A DNA stretch of 39,056 bases from Ramlibacter sp. GTDB lineage: Bacteria; Pseudomonadota; Gammaproteobacteria; Burkholderiales; Burkholderiaceae_C. Position 1 is the first letter of the stretch; each line of letters begins with the position of its first letter. The notes beneath the pieces are model-generated. The model saw only the letters and a program-made list of their open reading frames with translations. It was not told the DNA's origin and made no database searches. The translations under genes were made by a program, and so were the position numbers. The stretch covers positions 1 to 39,056 of the forward strand of contig JAJTCN010000012.1 of assembly GCA_021323335.1 (NCBI GenBank), given 5' to 3'. Of this stretch, positions 23,507 to 31,983 are shown one piece after another.

Positions 23507-24778
23507 ATGTCCAAGTACACTCCATTCATGCCAGAGAATGGGGCGACCTCCACCCGCCGGGCCATCGGCGTCCTGGCGCTGTGCTTCTTCTTCAACTTCG
23601 TCTCGCGCGGCGTGGGCGACACCTTCCTGGTGTTCCTGCTGCCGCTGCAGCAGCAGTTCGGCTGGCAGCGCGCGCAGATGACCGGCATCTATTCGATGCT
23701 CATGCTCACAGCGGGCCTGGCCTCGCCGCTGGCGGGCTGGGTCTTCGAGCGCTACGGCCCGCGCACCCTCTACCTGGGCGGCATCGCACTGCTGGCGGCC
23801 GGCTACCTGATCGCGAGCCGCGCCACCGAGCTGTGGCACTTCCATGTCGGCGTCGGCCTGCTGGGCGGCCTGGGCAGCGGCGCCGTCGGCATGGTCCCGG
23901 CGGCGGCCATGCTGAGCTGGTGGTTCTCCGGCCGGCTCTCCGCGGCCATGGGCATCGCATATTCGGCGTTCGGCTGCGGCTCGCTGGTGATGGTGCCGCT
24001 GGCCCAGGCGCTGATCGAGGCTTCGGGATGGCGCGCGACCTACCTTTCCATGGGCGCCGGCCTGCTGGCCATCGGCGTGTTCGTGCTGCTGCTGCCGTGG
24101 CGAAAGATCACGTCGGCCCGCGGGGACGCGCCCGCGTCCAGGGGCCCGGGCAAGGCCGTGAGTCCCTTGCGCGCCGCGATGGTCCAGCCCCGGTTCTGGC
24201 TGCTGGTGCAGGTGATGTTCTTCACCGCGCTGGGGATGTACATGATCCTGCCGCAGTCGGTGGTGTACCTGATCGATGTCGGCTTCACGCCGCTGCAGGC
24301 GGCGACGGCGGTGGGCGCCGCCAACATGCTGTCGATCGCCGGCGTGTCGACCTCGGGCTGGATGTCGGACCGCTTCACGCCGCGGCGGGCGGCGACCGTG
24401 AGCTTCATCGGCACCGCCATCGGCATCGGCATGCTGTACGCGCTGACCTACCGGCACAGCCAGTGGCTGCTGGCGGGTTACGTGGTGCTGTTCGGCGTCT
24501 GCCAGGGTGCCCGGGGACCGGTGGTGGCCAGCCTGAGCGCGAAGCTGTTTTCCGGGCGCGGACAGTCCACCGTGTATGGCGCCATCTATGCGCTGATGTC
24601 CATCGGGACGGGCCTGGGCGCACTGCTTTCCGGCGCACTGTACGACTGGACCGGCGGCTACCGCGCGGGTTTCCTGCTCGCGCTGGGGTGCGTCGCGCTG
24701 GCCGCCGCGCCCTTCTGGCTGTCGCGGGACCAGTTGGTGCCGTCCCCTAAACTAGCGCAACCGACCTCGATACCGTGA
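23507..24778 (+). CDS. MFS transporter, monocarboxylate-transporter-like
   Basis: A protein of about 423 residues with twelve predicted membrane helices in two halves joined by a basic cytoplasmic loop (PWRKITSARGD to KAVSPLRAAM). The opening RRAIGVLALCFFFNFVSRGVGDTF and the LAGWVFERYGPRTLYLGG loop carry the MFS helix 2-3 signature. It resembles the oxalate/monocarboxylate group of bacterial MFS carriers. Start is uncertain: ATG at 23507 or ATG at 23528, neither with a clear ribosome-binding site. It overlaps the IclR gene by 4 nt, suggesting a regulator-transporter pair for the same acid. Confidence 0.88.
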   Translation: MSKYTPFMPENGATSTRRAIGVLALCFFFNFVSRGVGDTFLVFLLPLQQQFGWQRAQMTGIYSMLMLTAGLASPLAGWVFERYGPRTLYLGGIALLAAGYLIASRATELWHFHVGVGLLGGLGSGAVGMVPAAAMLSWWFSGRLSAAMGIAYSAFGCGSLVMVPLAQALIEASGWRATYLSMGAGLLAIGVFVLLLPWRKITSARGDAPASRGPGKAVSPLRAAMVQPRFWLLVQVMFFTALGMYMILPQSVVYLIDVGFTPLQAATAVGAANMLSIAGVSTSGWMSDRFTPRRAATVSFIGTAIGIGMLYALTYRHSQWLLAGYVVLFGVCQGARGPVVASLSAKLFSGRGQSTVYGAIYALMSIGTGLGALLSGALYDWTGGYRAGFLLALGCVALAAAPFWLSRDQLVPSPKLAQPTSIP

Positions 24779-25515
24779 ACGTCAAACAAGCCGCCAACGT
24801 CCTCGACCTGATGGAATTCTTCGCCGCGCACAAGCAGCCGGCGACGCTGGCTGAGATTGCGCGGCACTTCGAGTGGCCGCGCTCCAGCACCTTCAACCTG
24901 CTGGGCACGCTGGCCTCGCGCGGTTACCTGTACGAGCCCAAGGCGCGCGGCGGCTTCTACCCGTCGCCGCTGTGGATGAGCCTGGTCCGCCAGGTGGAAA
25001 GCGCCGACCCGATCCCGCAGCAGCTGCACCAGATGCTCGAGGCGCTGCAGCAGCGCACGGGAGAAACCGCCATCCTGGCGGCGGCCAGCGGCGCCCATGC
25101 CGTGTTCGTCGACGCGGTGGAGTCGCCGCACGCGATCCGGTACACGGCCCGGCCGGGAAAGATGGTGCCGCTGCACGTGACGGCCACGGGCCGGGCCCTG
25201 CTGTCGCAGATGGCGCCGGCGGACCGCGCCGCGATCCTGCGCCGCGCCACCTTCGAGCGCTACACGGCCACCACGCTGATGAGCGTGGCCGCGGTGGAGA
25301 AGGAGATCAAGCGCTCCATCGAGCGCGGCTGGTTCGAGGGCAACGGCGAATTCACCGAGGACCTCGGCGGCGTCGCGCTGCCGCTGAAGATGCCGCATCG
25401 GCAGTTCGCGATCCTCGTGGCCGGGCCGGTGTCCCGCGTCAAGGCGCGGTCCGGGGAACTCGCGGGCCTGATCCAGAAGGAAATCGCGCGCAACCTGCGC
25501 GACGCGGACGCCTGA
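24775..25515 (+). CDS. IclR-family transcriptional regulator
   Basis: A 246-residue regulator. Residues 1-60 are a winged helix-turn-helix (VLDLMEFFAAHKQPATLAEI, WPRSSTFNLLGTLASRGYLY). Residues about 70-240 are the ligand-binding domain with RTGETAILAAASGAHAVFVD, LHVTATGRALLSQM and ERGWFEGNGEFTEDLGGVALP, which carry the IclR effector-site pattern. It starts with GTG at 24775, overlapping the MFS stop by 4 nt. Likely effector is an acid or CoA ester handled by these operons; likely sites are the palindromes at 23441-23457 and possibly 13927-13940. It may control operon B, operon C and its own transcription. Confidence 0.92.
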   Translation: MNVKQAANVLDLMEFFAAHKQPATLAEIARHFEWPRSSTFNLLGTLASRGYLYEPKARGGFYPSPLWMSLVRQVESADPIPQQLHQMLEALQQRTGETAILAAASGAHAVFVDAVESPHAIRYTARPGKMVPLHVTATGRALLSQMAPADRAAILRRATFERYTATTLMSVAAVEKEIKRSIERGWFEGNGEFTEDLGGVALPLKMPHRQFAILVAGPVSRVKARSGELAGLIQKEIARNLRDADA

Positions 25516-25594
25516 CGGCCGAGGCAGGCCCATCGGTTCGGGACCGCCGCAGTCCGGGTCGCCGCTCGCGCACAATCCGTCCTGAGGTGACCGG

Positions 25595-26296
25595 ATGATC
25601 AACAAGATTGCGAACTCGGTGGCGGAAGCCATCGGCGAGGTGAAGGACGGCGCCACCATCCTGGTGGGCGGCTTCGGCACGGCGGGCATCCCGGACGCGC
25701 TGATCGACGGGCTGATCGAGCGCGGCGGCCGGGATTTCACCATCGTCAACAACAATGCCGGCAACGGCTACGCGGGCCTGGCGCGGCTGTTGCAGCAGGG
25801 CAGGGTGCGCAAGATCATTTGCAGCTTTCCGCGGCAAGCCGACTCCTTCGTGTTCGACGAGCTGTACCGCAGCGGCAAGCTGGAGCTCGAGCTCGTGCCG
25901 CAGGGCAACATCGCCGAACGCTGCCGCGCGGCGGGCGCCGGCATCGGGGCGTTCTACACGGCCACCGGCGTGGGCACCCCGCTGGCGAAGGGCAAGGAAG
26001 TGCGCAACATCGGCGGCCGCGACTATGTGCTCGAATACCCCATCCATGGCGACCTCGCGCTGATCAAGGCGCATCGCGGCGATCGCTGGGGCAACCTCAC
26101 CTACCGGCTGGCCGCGCGCAACTTCGGCCCGGTATTCGCGACCGCCGCGAGGCACACCGTGGCCTCGGTGCACGAGATCGTCGAGCTGGGCGAGCTCGAC
26201 CCGGAGACCATCGTCACGCCGGGCATCTTCGTGAAGAAGATCGTGAAAATCCCCTACGTGCCCACGCAGGCCGGCGGCATCCGCGAGGAGAAGTGA
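25595..26296 (+). CDS. 3-oxoacid/3-oxoadipate CoA-transferase, subunit A
   Basis: A 233-residue alpha subunit of a two-subunit family I CoA-transferase. GGFGTAGIPD (25-34) is the CoA-binding glycine motif, with VNNNAGNG and FYTATGVGTPLAKGKEVR following in family order. The pair would move CoA from succinyl-CoA or acetyl-CoA to an oxoacid or dicarboxylate. CACAAT at 25571-25576 and a GAGGTGA ribosome-binding site precede the ATG. The gap of 79 nt after the IclR gene allows a separate promoter. The B subunit follows after 2 nt. PcaI-like annotation is possible, but no other pca gene is nearby. Confidence 0.92.
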   Translation: MINKIANSVAEAIGEVKDGATILVGGFGTAGIPDALIDGLIERGGRDFTIVNNNAGNGYAGLARLLQQGRVRKIICSFPRQADSFVFDELYRSGKLELELVPQGNIAERCRAAGAGIGAFYTATGVGTPLAKGKEVRNIGGRDYVLEYPIHGDLALIKAHRGDRWGNLTYRLAARNFGPVFATAARHTVASVHEIVELGELDPETIVTPGIFVKKIVKIPYVPTQAGGIREEK

Positions 26297-26298
26297 AC

Positions 26299-26946
26299 AT
26301 GCCCGACTACAAGCTGCGCAACCGCGACGAACTGGCCCGGCGCATCGCCCGCGACATCCCCGAGGGCGCCCTGGTCAACCTGGGCATCGGCATGCCCACG
26401 ATGGTGGCCAACCACCTGCCGGCGGACAAGGAGATCCTGCTGCACTCCGAGAACGGCATCATCGGCATGGGGCCGGCGCCGGCGAAGGACCAGGAGGATT
26501 ACGACCTCATCAACGCGGGCAAGCAGCCGGTGACCCTGCAGAAGGGCGCCTCCATCGTGCACCACGCCGACAGCTTCGCCATCATGCGCGGCGGCCACCT
26601 GGACATCTCGGTGCTGGGCGCCTTCCAGGTGTCGATGGCCGGCGACCTCGCCAACTGGCACACCGGGGAAGCCGACGCCATCCCGGCCGTCGGCGGCGCC
26701 ATGGACCTCGCGGTCGGCGCCCGCAGCACCTGGATCAGCATGAACCTGCTGACCAAGGAAGGCCAGAGCAAGATCGTCGCGCAATGCACTTATCCGCTGA
26801 CCGGCGTGGCCTGCGTCAAGCGCGTGTACACCGACCACGGCACGTTCGCACCGGCCGGCGACCACGTCGAGGTGATCGACCTGGTGGACGGCCTCACGCT
26901 GGAAGATGCGCAAAAGCTGGTCGGCCTGCCGCTGCGCGCTCGCTGA
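26299..26946 (+). CDS. 3-oxoacid/3-oxoadipate CoA-transferase, subunit B
   Basis: A 215-residue beta subunit. The catalytic Glu51 lies in LLHSENGIIGMGPAP, the SENG signature of the family, so this enzyme keeps its nucleophile, in contrast to the Cat1-like protein at 11741. LVNLGIGMPTMVANHLP and DLAVGARSTWISMN are other family blocks. An AGGAGAAG sequence in the end of subunit A serves as ribosome-binding site. Together with subunit A it likely performs the first CoA-activation step of operon C. The acid substrate is unknown. Confidence 0.93.
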   Translation: MPDYKLRNRDELARRIARDIPEGALVNLGIGMPTMVANHLPADKEILLHSENGIIGMGPAPAKDQEDYDLINAGKQPVTLQKGASIVHHADSFAIMRGGHLDISVLGAFQVSMAGDLANWHTGEADAIPAVGGAMDLAVGARSTWISMNLLTKEGQSKIVAQCTYPLTGVACVKRVYTDHGTFAPAGDHVEVIDLVDGLTLEDAQKLVGLPLRAR

Positions 26947-26955
26947 GGAGGCGTC

Positions 26956-27837
26956 ATGGAAGTAGCAGCCACCGCCCGCATCACGCCCGAACTGCTGGCC
27001 CGCCTGCGCGAGTGGGAAGGGCGTAGCGAGACCCTGCACGACGAGATCACCGCCGCGCCGGTGCGCGCCTTGTCCGCCACGCTCGACCGCGAGGACGCCG
27101 ATCCCGTGCCCGGCACACCCCTGCCGCCCCTGTGGCACTGGCTGTACTTCCTGCCGCGGCATCGCCAGAGCGAGCTGGGCCCCGACGGCCATGCGCGCCT
27201 CGGCGGCTTCCTGCCGCCGGTGCCGCTGCCGCGCCGCATGTGGGCGGGCGGCCGGCTGCAGTGGCACGCGCCGCTGCAGGTCGGCGATGCGGTCGAGCGC
27301 CGCTCGCGCATCGCCTCCGTCACGCACAAGGCCGGCCGCACCGGCGACCTGGTGTTCGTGCTGGTGCGCCACGAACTGCGCAACACGGCGGGCTTGGCCG
27401 TGAGCGAGGAGCACGACATCGTCTACCGCGCCCCGCCGCAGCCCGGCGATCCCGCGCCGCCGCCGCAGGCCGCGCCGGCGCAGGCCGCGTGGAGCCGGGA
27501 GATCGTGCCCGACGACGTGCTGCTGTTCCGCTATTCCGCGCTCACCTTCAACGGCCACCGCATCCACTACGACCGCAAGTACGTGACCGAGGTGGAGGGC
27601 TACCCCGGCCTCATCGTGCACGGGCCGCTGATCGCGACGCTGCTGCTGGACCTGTTGCGCCGCCAGTTGCCCCAGGCCCGGGTACGCAGCTTCAACTTCA
27701 AGGCCGTCCGGCCCACCTTCGACTTGCATCCCTTCCGCGTGTGCGGCCAGCCATCCGCCGACGGCCGCAGCGTGCGCCTGTGGGCGCAGGACCACGAGGG
27801 TTGGCTGACCATGCAGGCCGAGGCCACCTGCGAATGA
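26956..27837 (+). CDS. FAS1/MaoC-like dehydratase, mesaconyl-C4-CoA hydratase-like
   Basis: A 293-residue double hot-dog protein. The N-terminal half is a non-catalytic hot-dog with PLPPLWHWLYFLPRHRQSELGPDGH; the C-terminal half holds the active-site motif FRYSALTFNGHRIHYDRKY (191-209) and GYPGLIVHGPLIATLLLDLL. This layout matches HTD2/FAS1-like dehydratases such as Chloroflexus mesaconyl-C4-CoA hydratase. An AGGAGG ribosome-binding site precedes the ATG. It is 9 nt after subunit B and 4 nt before the dehydrogenase gene. Hydration of a C4- or C5-enoyl-CoA to a hydroxyacyl-CoA is plausible; citramalyl-CoA formation would link it to the CitE-like lyase. Specificity is inferred. Confidence 0.82.
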   Translation: MEVAATARITPELLARLREWEGRSETLHDEITAAPVRALSATLDREDADPVPGTPLPPLWHWLYFLPRHRQSELGPDGHARLGGFLPPVPLPRRMWAGGRLQWHAPLQVGDAVERRSRIASVTHKAGRTGDLVFVLVRHELRNTAGLAVSEEHDIVYRAPPQPGDPAPPPQAAPAQAAWSREIVPDDVLLFRYSALTFNGHRIHYDRKYVTEVEGYPGLIVHGPLIATLLLDLLRRQLPQARVRSFNFKAVRPTFDLHPFRVCGQPSADGRSVRLWAQDHEGWLTMQAEATCE

Positions 27838-27841
27838 AAGC

Positions 27842-29011
27842 ATGAAGACCGACATCCCCACCCCCGACGCGCACCAGGAAATGCGCGAGGCCCTGCGCGC
27901 CATGTGCAGGAGCTTCGACTCCGCCTACTGGCAGAAGGTCGACAACGAGCGCGGCTACCCCGTGGCCTTCGTCGATGCGCTGACCGAAGCCGGCTGGATG
28001 GCCGCGTTGATCCCCACCGAGTACGGCGGTTCGGGCCTGGGCCTGACCGAAGCCTCGGTGATCATGGAGGAGATCAATTTCTCCGGCGGCAATGCGGGCG
28101 CGCTGCACGGCCAGATGTACAACATGAACACGGTGCTGCACCACGGCTCCGTCGAGCAGAAGCGCAAGTACCTGCCCGGCCTGGCCAGCGGCAAGCTGCG
28201 CCTGCAGTCGATGGCGGTGACCGAGCCCACCACCGGCACCGACACCACGCAGCTCAAGACCACCGCGGTGCGCAAGGGCGACCGCTACGTCGTCAACGGG
28301 CAGAAGGTCTGGATCTCGCGCATCCAGCATTCCGACCTGATGATCCTGCTGGCCCGCACCACGCCGCTGGCGGACGTGAAGAAGAAGAGCGAGGGCATGA
28401 GCGTCTTCATCGTCGACCTGCACCAGGCCATCGGCCGCGGCATGACGGTGCGGCCCATCCAGAACATGGTGAACCACGAGACCAACGAGGTGTTCTTCGA
28501 CAACCTCGAGATCCCGGCGGAGAACCTGATCGGCGAGGAAGGGCAGGGCTTCAGGTACATCCTGACCGGGCTCAATGCGGAACGCACGCTGATCGCGGCC
28601 GAATGCATCGGCGACGCCTACTGGTTCGTCGACAAGGCGCGCCGCTATGCCAGCGAGCGCGTGGTGTTCAATCGTCCGATCGGCCAGAACCAGGGCGTGC
28701 AGTTCCCCATCGCCGACGCCTACATCGAGACCGAGGCGGCCAACCTGATGCGCTTCAAGGCCTGCGAACTGTTCGATGCCGGCAAGCCCTGCGGCGGCGA
28801 AGCCAACATGGCGAAGTACCTCGCCGCGAAGGCGTCGTGGGAAGCGGCCAACGCCTGCCTGCAGACGCACGGCGGCTTCGGCTTCGCCCACGAATACGAC
28901 GTCGAGCGCAAGTTCCGCGAGACCCGCCTGTACCAGGTGGCGCCGATCTCCACCAACCTGATCTATTCGTACGTGGCCGAGCACCTGCTGGGGCTGCCGA
29001 GGAGCTTCTGA
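27842..29011 (+). CDS. Acyl-CoA dehydrogenase (operon C)
   Basis: A 389-residue flavoprotein with FAD-binding SMAVTEPTTGTDTTQLKTTA and KVWISRIQHSDLM, the C-terminal FNRPIGQNQGVQFPIA helix and THGGFGFAHEYDVER. As in its paralogue at 9775, the YEGT Glu is absent (YQVAPIS) and Glu247 in LNAERTLIA may be the base, as in isovaleryl-CoA-type enzymes. It would make the enoyl-CoA that the neighbouring hydratase consumes. It starts 4 nt after that gene and overlaps the following CoA-transferase by 1 nt. Confidence 0.92.
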   Translation: MKTDIPTPDAHQEMREALRAMCRSFDSAYWQKVDNERGYPVAFVDALTEAGWMAALIPTEYGGSGLGLTEASVIMEEINFSGGNAGALHGQMYNMNTVLHHGSVEQKRKYLPGLASGKLRLQSMAVTEPTTGTDTTQLKTTAVRKGDRYVVNGQKVWISRIQHSDLMILLARTTPLADVKKKSEGMSVFIVDLHQAIGRGMTVRPIQNMVNHETNEVFFDNLEIPAENLIGEEGQGFRYILTGLNAERTLIAAECIGDAYWFVDKARRYASERVVFNRPIGQNQGVQFPIADAYIETEAANLMRFKACELFDAGKPCGGEANMAKYLAAKASWEAANACLQTHGGFGFAHEYDVERKFRETRLYQVAPISTNLIYSYVAEHLLGLPRSF

Positions 29012-30192
29012 TGCCGCGTCCCCTCGACGGCGTCACCGTCGTGTCGCTGGAGCATGCGATCGCCGCTCCTTTCTGCACGCGACAGCTTGCCGACCTCGGC
29101 GCCCGAGTGATCAAGGTGGAGCGGCCGGGCGTCGGCGACTTCGCGCGCGCCTATGACGACCGCGCCAACGGCCTGTCCTCCCATTTCGTCTGGGTGAACC
29201 GCTCCAAGGAAAGCCTGACCCTGGATCTCAAGCAGCCGGCGGCGCTGCAGGTGCTGATGGACTTGCTGGCGCGGGCCGACGTGCTGGTGCAGAACCTGGC
29301 GCCGGGCGCGGCCACCCGCATGGGGCTGTCCTACGCGGAGTTGAGCACGCGTCATCCGCGGCTGGTGGTGTGCGACGTCTCGGGCTACGGCAACGACGGC
29401 CCTTACCGCGACAAGAAGGCCTACGACCTGTTGATCCAGAGCGAGGCCGGCTTCCTGTCCGTCACGGGGACGCCGGAGGAGCCCAGCAAGTCGGGCAACT
29501 CCATCGCCGACATCGCGGCGGGCATGTACGCGTACAGCAGCGTGCTGGCCGCCTTGCTGCAGCGGCAGCAGACCGGGCGCGGCTCCCACGTCGACGTTTC
29601 CATGCTGGAGTCGCTGGGCGAGTGGATGGGCTTTCCGATGTATTACGCCTACGACGGCGCGCCGCCTCCGCCGCGCAGCGGCGCCTCGCACGCCACCATC
29701 TATCCCTACGGCCCTTTCGAGGCGGGCGACGGCAAGACGGTGATGCTGGGTCTGCAGAACGAGCGCGAATGGAAGCTGTTCTGCGACAAGGTGCTGATGC
29801 AGCCGGCGCTGGCGACCGATCCGCGCTTCGACGCCAATGCCAGGCGCAACGAACATCGCGCGGAGCTGAAGCAGATCATCCTGGCCGCGTTCCGCGCGTT
29901 GAGCGCCGACGAGGTCATCGCCCGCCTCGACGAGGCGCAGATCGCCAACGCGCACGTCAACGGCGTCGGCGACATGTGGGCGCATCCGCAACTGCGCGCG
30001 CGCGGCCGCTTCCGGGAAATCGACACGCCGCGCGGGCCGATCGAAGCGCTGCTGCCGCCCGGCGTGAACAGCAGCTTCGACTACCGCATGGACGCGATAC
30101 CGGCGGTCGGCGCGCACACGCAGGACATCCTGCGCGAGCTGGGGCGGAGCGCCTCGGAGATCGAAGCGATGCGCAGCGCCGGCGCGATCTGA
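29011..30192 (+). CDS. CoA-transferase family III protein (CaiB/BaiF), operon C
   Basis: A 393-residue family III CoA-transferase, last gene of operon C. LEHAIAAPFCTRQLADLGARVIKVERP is the CoA-binding opening and Asp167 in SIADIAAGMYAYSSVLAALL is the expected catalytic Asp. The IADIAAGMYAYSS block followed by YPYGPFEAGDG resembles the group with itaconate and mesaconyl-CoA C1-C4 CoA-transferases, which move CoA to or within C5 dicarboxylates. It overlaps the dehydrogenase gene by one base (TGATG). It converges on the RTX gene with 10 nt between stops and no obvious terminator between them. Confidence 0.9.
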   Translation: MPRPLDGVTVVSLEHAIAAPFCTRQLADLGARVIKVERPGVGDFARAYDDRANGLSSHFVWVNRSKESLTLDLKQPAALQVLMDLLARADVLVQNLAPGAATRMGLSYAELSTRHPRLVVCDVSGYGNDGPYRDKKAYDLLIQSEAGFLSVTGTPEEPSKSGNSIADIAAGMYAYSSVLAALLQRQQTGRGSHVDVSMLESLGEWMGFPMYYAYDGAPPPPRSGASHATIYPYGPFEAGDGKTVMLGLQNEREWKLFCDKVLMQPALATDPRFDANARRNEHRAELKQIILAAFRALSADEVIARLDEAQIANAHVNGVGDMWAHPQLRARGRFREIDTPRGPIEALLPPGVNSSFDYRMDAIPAVGAHTQDILRELGRSASEIEAMRSAGAI

Positions 30193-30202
30193 ACGCGCCT
30201 GC

Positions 30203-31822
30203 TCAGAGGAACAGCACGTCCGACGCCGTCAGCGTCGGGTGGCCCACCAGCGTGGCCACCAGCTGGCCGTCGAAGAAGAGCTTGCCGTCGGCCCGGTAGC
30301 TGATGTCGGCAAAGGTGCCGCTGAACCGGGACGCGTCCAGCACGATCTTGTCGATGCCGTGGCGGAAGTCCACCACCGTATCCGCGTTTGCCAGGCCTGC
30401 GTGGGAAAAGAAGAAGCGGTCCGCCCCGCTGTCGCCCTGCAGCCGGTCCACCCCTGCGGCGCCGCGCAGGACGTCGTTGCCGGTGCCGCCATAAAGCTTG
30501 TCCGCGCCCGTGCCGCCGGTGACGTCGTCGTTGCGGGCGCCGGAGCGGATCACGTCGTTGCCGCCGGCGCCGTCCAGCCGGTTGCCGAACCCGTCGCCGA
30601 ACAGCTTGTCGTTGCGCTCGGTGCCCTTCAGCCGGATCGGCACCTGCCCGGTCCCGGGACGGAACTCCATCTGGCCGCCACCGAAGTTGATGACGTCGAT
30701 CTTGCCGTCGCCGTTGAAGTCGCCGAGCTCGAACGTGCCGGGGACGAACAGCTCGTTGTCCGGCGGCTCGAAGAAGTAGCCGTCGCCGTTGTTCAGGAGG
30801 ACTTCGACGTTGCCCCCGCTCGGCTGGGTGATCATGTCGTCGAAGCCGTCGCCATTGAGGTCGGCGAAATGGAGGTAGATCACCCAGTTGTCGCCCGCCC
30901 AGTTCACCGACATCCGTTCGGCCGTCTCGTCCGCGAAGCGGCCGCCGCCCTTGTTCATGAGGACCTGCACCGCGCGTCCGCTGCCATCGAACCGGTGCCC
31001 CAGCACGACGAGGTCCATCCGGCCGTCGCCGTTGAGGTCGCGGGCCTGCGAATCGACCAGGGTGGTATCGGCGCCGAACGGGCCCGGCGGCAGTGCCCGG
31101 GTCGACGGCGTGAACTTGCCGGTCCCGTCGTTCAGGAGGATGACCGAGGCGTCCGCCTGGAACTGGCCGAGGAACAGGTCCTGGTCGCCGTCACCGTCGA
31201 AGTCGGCGAACTCGCTGGTGGCGTAGGTCGTCGGGTCTGCGGCGTCGGGCAACGCCACGAAATCGGGCAGGTGATCCGCACCGATGGTGAAGCGGCCGCT
31301 GCCGTTGTTCAACAGGATCGCCGGCCCATCGCCATCGGCCAGGTTGCCCTGGAAGATGTCGATGTCGCCGTCGCCGTCGACGTCGGCGGCGGTCGCCGAG
31401 TGCGTGAAGTCGGCGCGCTGCGGCAGCAAGGAGGTGGCATCACGCCACGTCCACGCCGCTCCGGACAGCAGCAACTGGTCCTGGTAGCCGGGAAAGGGTG
31501 GCAGGTCGTAGCCGTGGTCCGCGATGTAGATGTCCGTGCGGCCGTCGCCGTTGAAATCCCGCAGCACGAGCTCGCGCGGGTGCACCGTCGTCGGCAGGGC
31601 CTTGGGCACGATGGTGGTGGTGCCATCCCGGAAGGTGCCGTCTCCGTTGCCCAGGTGGATGGTGATGGTCTGGCTTGCTTCCGACAGCGGAAAGTAGAAC
31701 CAGGCCGTGAAGAGGTCGAGGTGACCGTCCCCGTTGAAGTCCATCACCGCCGTCTCGTTGGGAAAGGACGGCTGGGTACGGCCGAGGCCCTGCATGTAAA
31801 CCGGAGCGCCAAAGATTGCCAT
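30203..31822 (-). CDS. FG-GAP/VCBS repeat protein with RTX calcium-binding C-terminus
   Basis: A 539-residue protein, probably exported. It has no signal peptide. Seven Asp-rich calcium loops of the FG-GAP/integrin beta-propeller type (D-F/L/V-N/D-GDG) occur at about 28, 89, 148, 208, 262, 321 and 368, spaced 45-61 residues, fitting a seven-bladed propeller. Residues about 416-467 hold RTX nonapeptide-like repeats (GGNDVIRSG, GGTGADKLYGGTGNDVL), and the tail ends in a hydrophobic LTASDVLFL, typical of type I secretion substrates. No ABC exporter or membrane-fusion gene is in the window. No enzymatic domain is seen; adhesion or matrix binding is a guess. It stands apart from the neighbouring operon. 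Confidence 0.86.
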   Translation of the reverse strand: MAIFGAPVYMQGLGRTQPSFPNETAVMDFNGDGHLDLFTAWFYFPLSEASQTITIHLGNGDGTFRDGTTTIVPKALPTTVHPRELVLRDFNGDGRTDIYIADHGYDLPPFPGYQDQLLLSGAAWTWRDATSLLPQRADFTHSATAADVDGDGDIDIFQGNLADGDGPAILLNNGSGRFTIGADHLPDFVALPDAADPTTYATSEFADFDGDGDQDLFLGQFQADASVILLNDGTGKFTPSTRALPPGPFGADTTLVDSQARDLNGDGRMDLVVLGHRFDGSGRAVQVLMNKGGGRFADETAERMSVNWAGDNWVIYLHFADLNGDGFDDMITQPSGGNVEVLLNNGDGYFFEPPDNELFVPGTFELGDFNGDGKIDVINFGGGQMEFRPGTGQVPIRLKGTERNDKLFGDGFGNRLDGAGGNDVIRSGARNDDVTGGTGADKLYGGTGNDVLRGAAGVDRLQGDSGADRFFFSHAGLANADTVVDFRHGIDKIVLDASRFSGTFADISYRADGKLFFDGQLVATLVGHPTLTASDVLFL

Positions 31823-31983
31823 CGAATGTCTCGTTTGTTCGAAATTTGCCTTTCAACCTTCGATGATCCCCGAGGGCGCGCGGCCCGCGCAAGCCGGAAC
31901 AGGCGCAACGAGCCATTCGGGAGAGGCGCAAGGTCGCGCAGCCGCCACAGCGGCCGCGGCGTTCCTGCACAATTCCCGGTTCA

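Noticed and set aside
25595..26946. pcaIJ of the beta-ketoadipate pathway
   Set aside because: The sequence fits the wider 3-oxoacid CoA-transferase family and no other pca gene is nearby, so the specific symbol is not justified.
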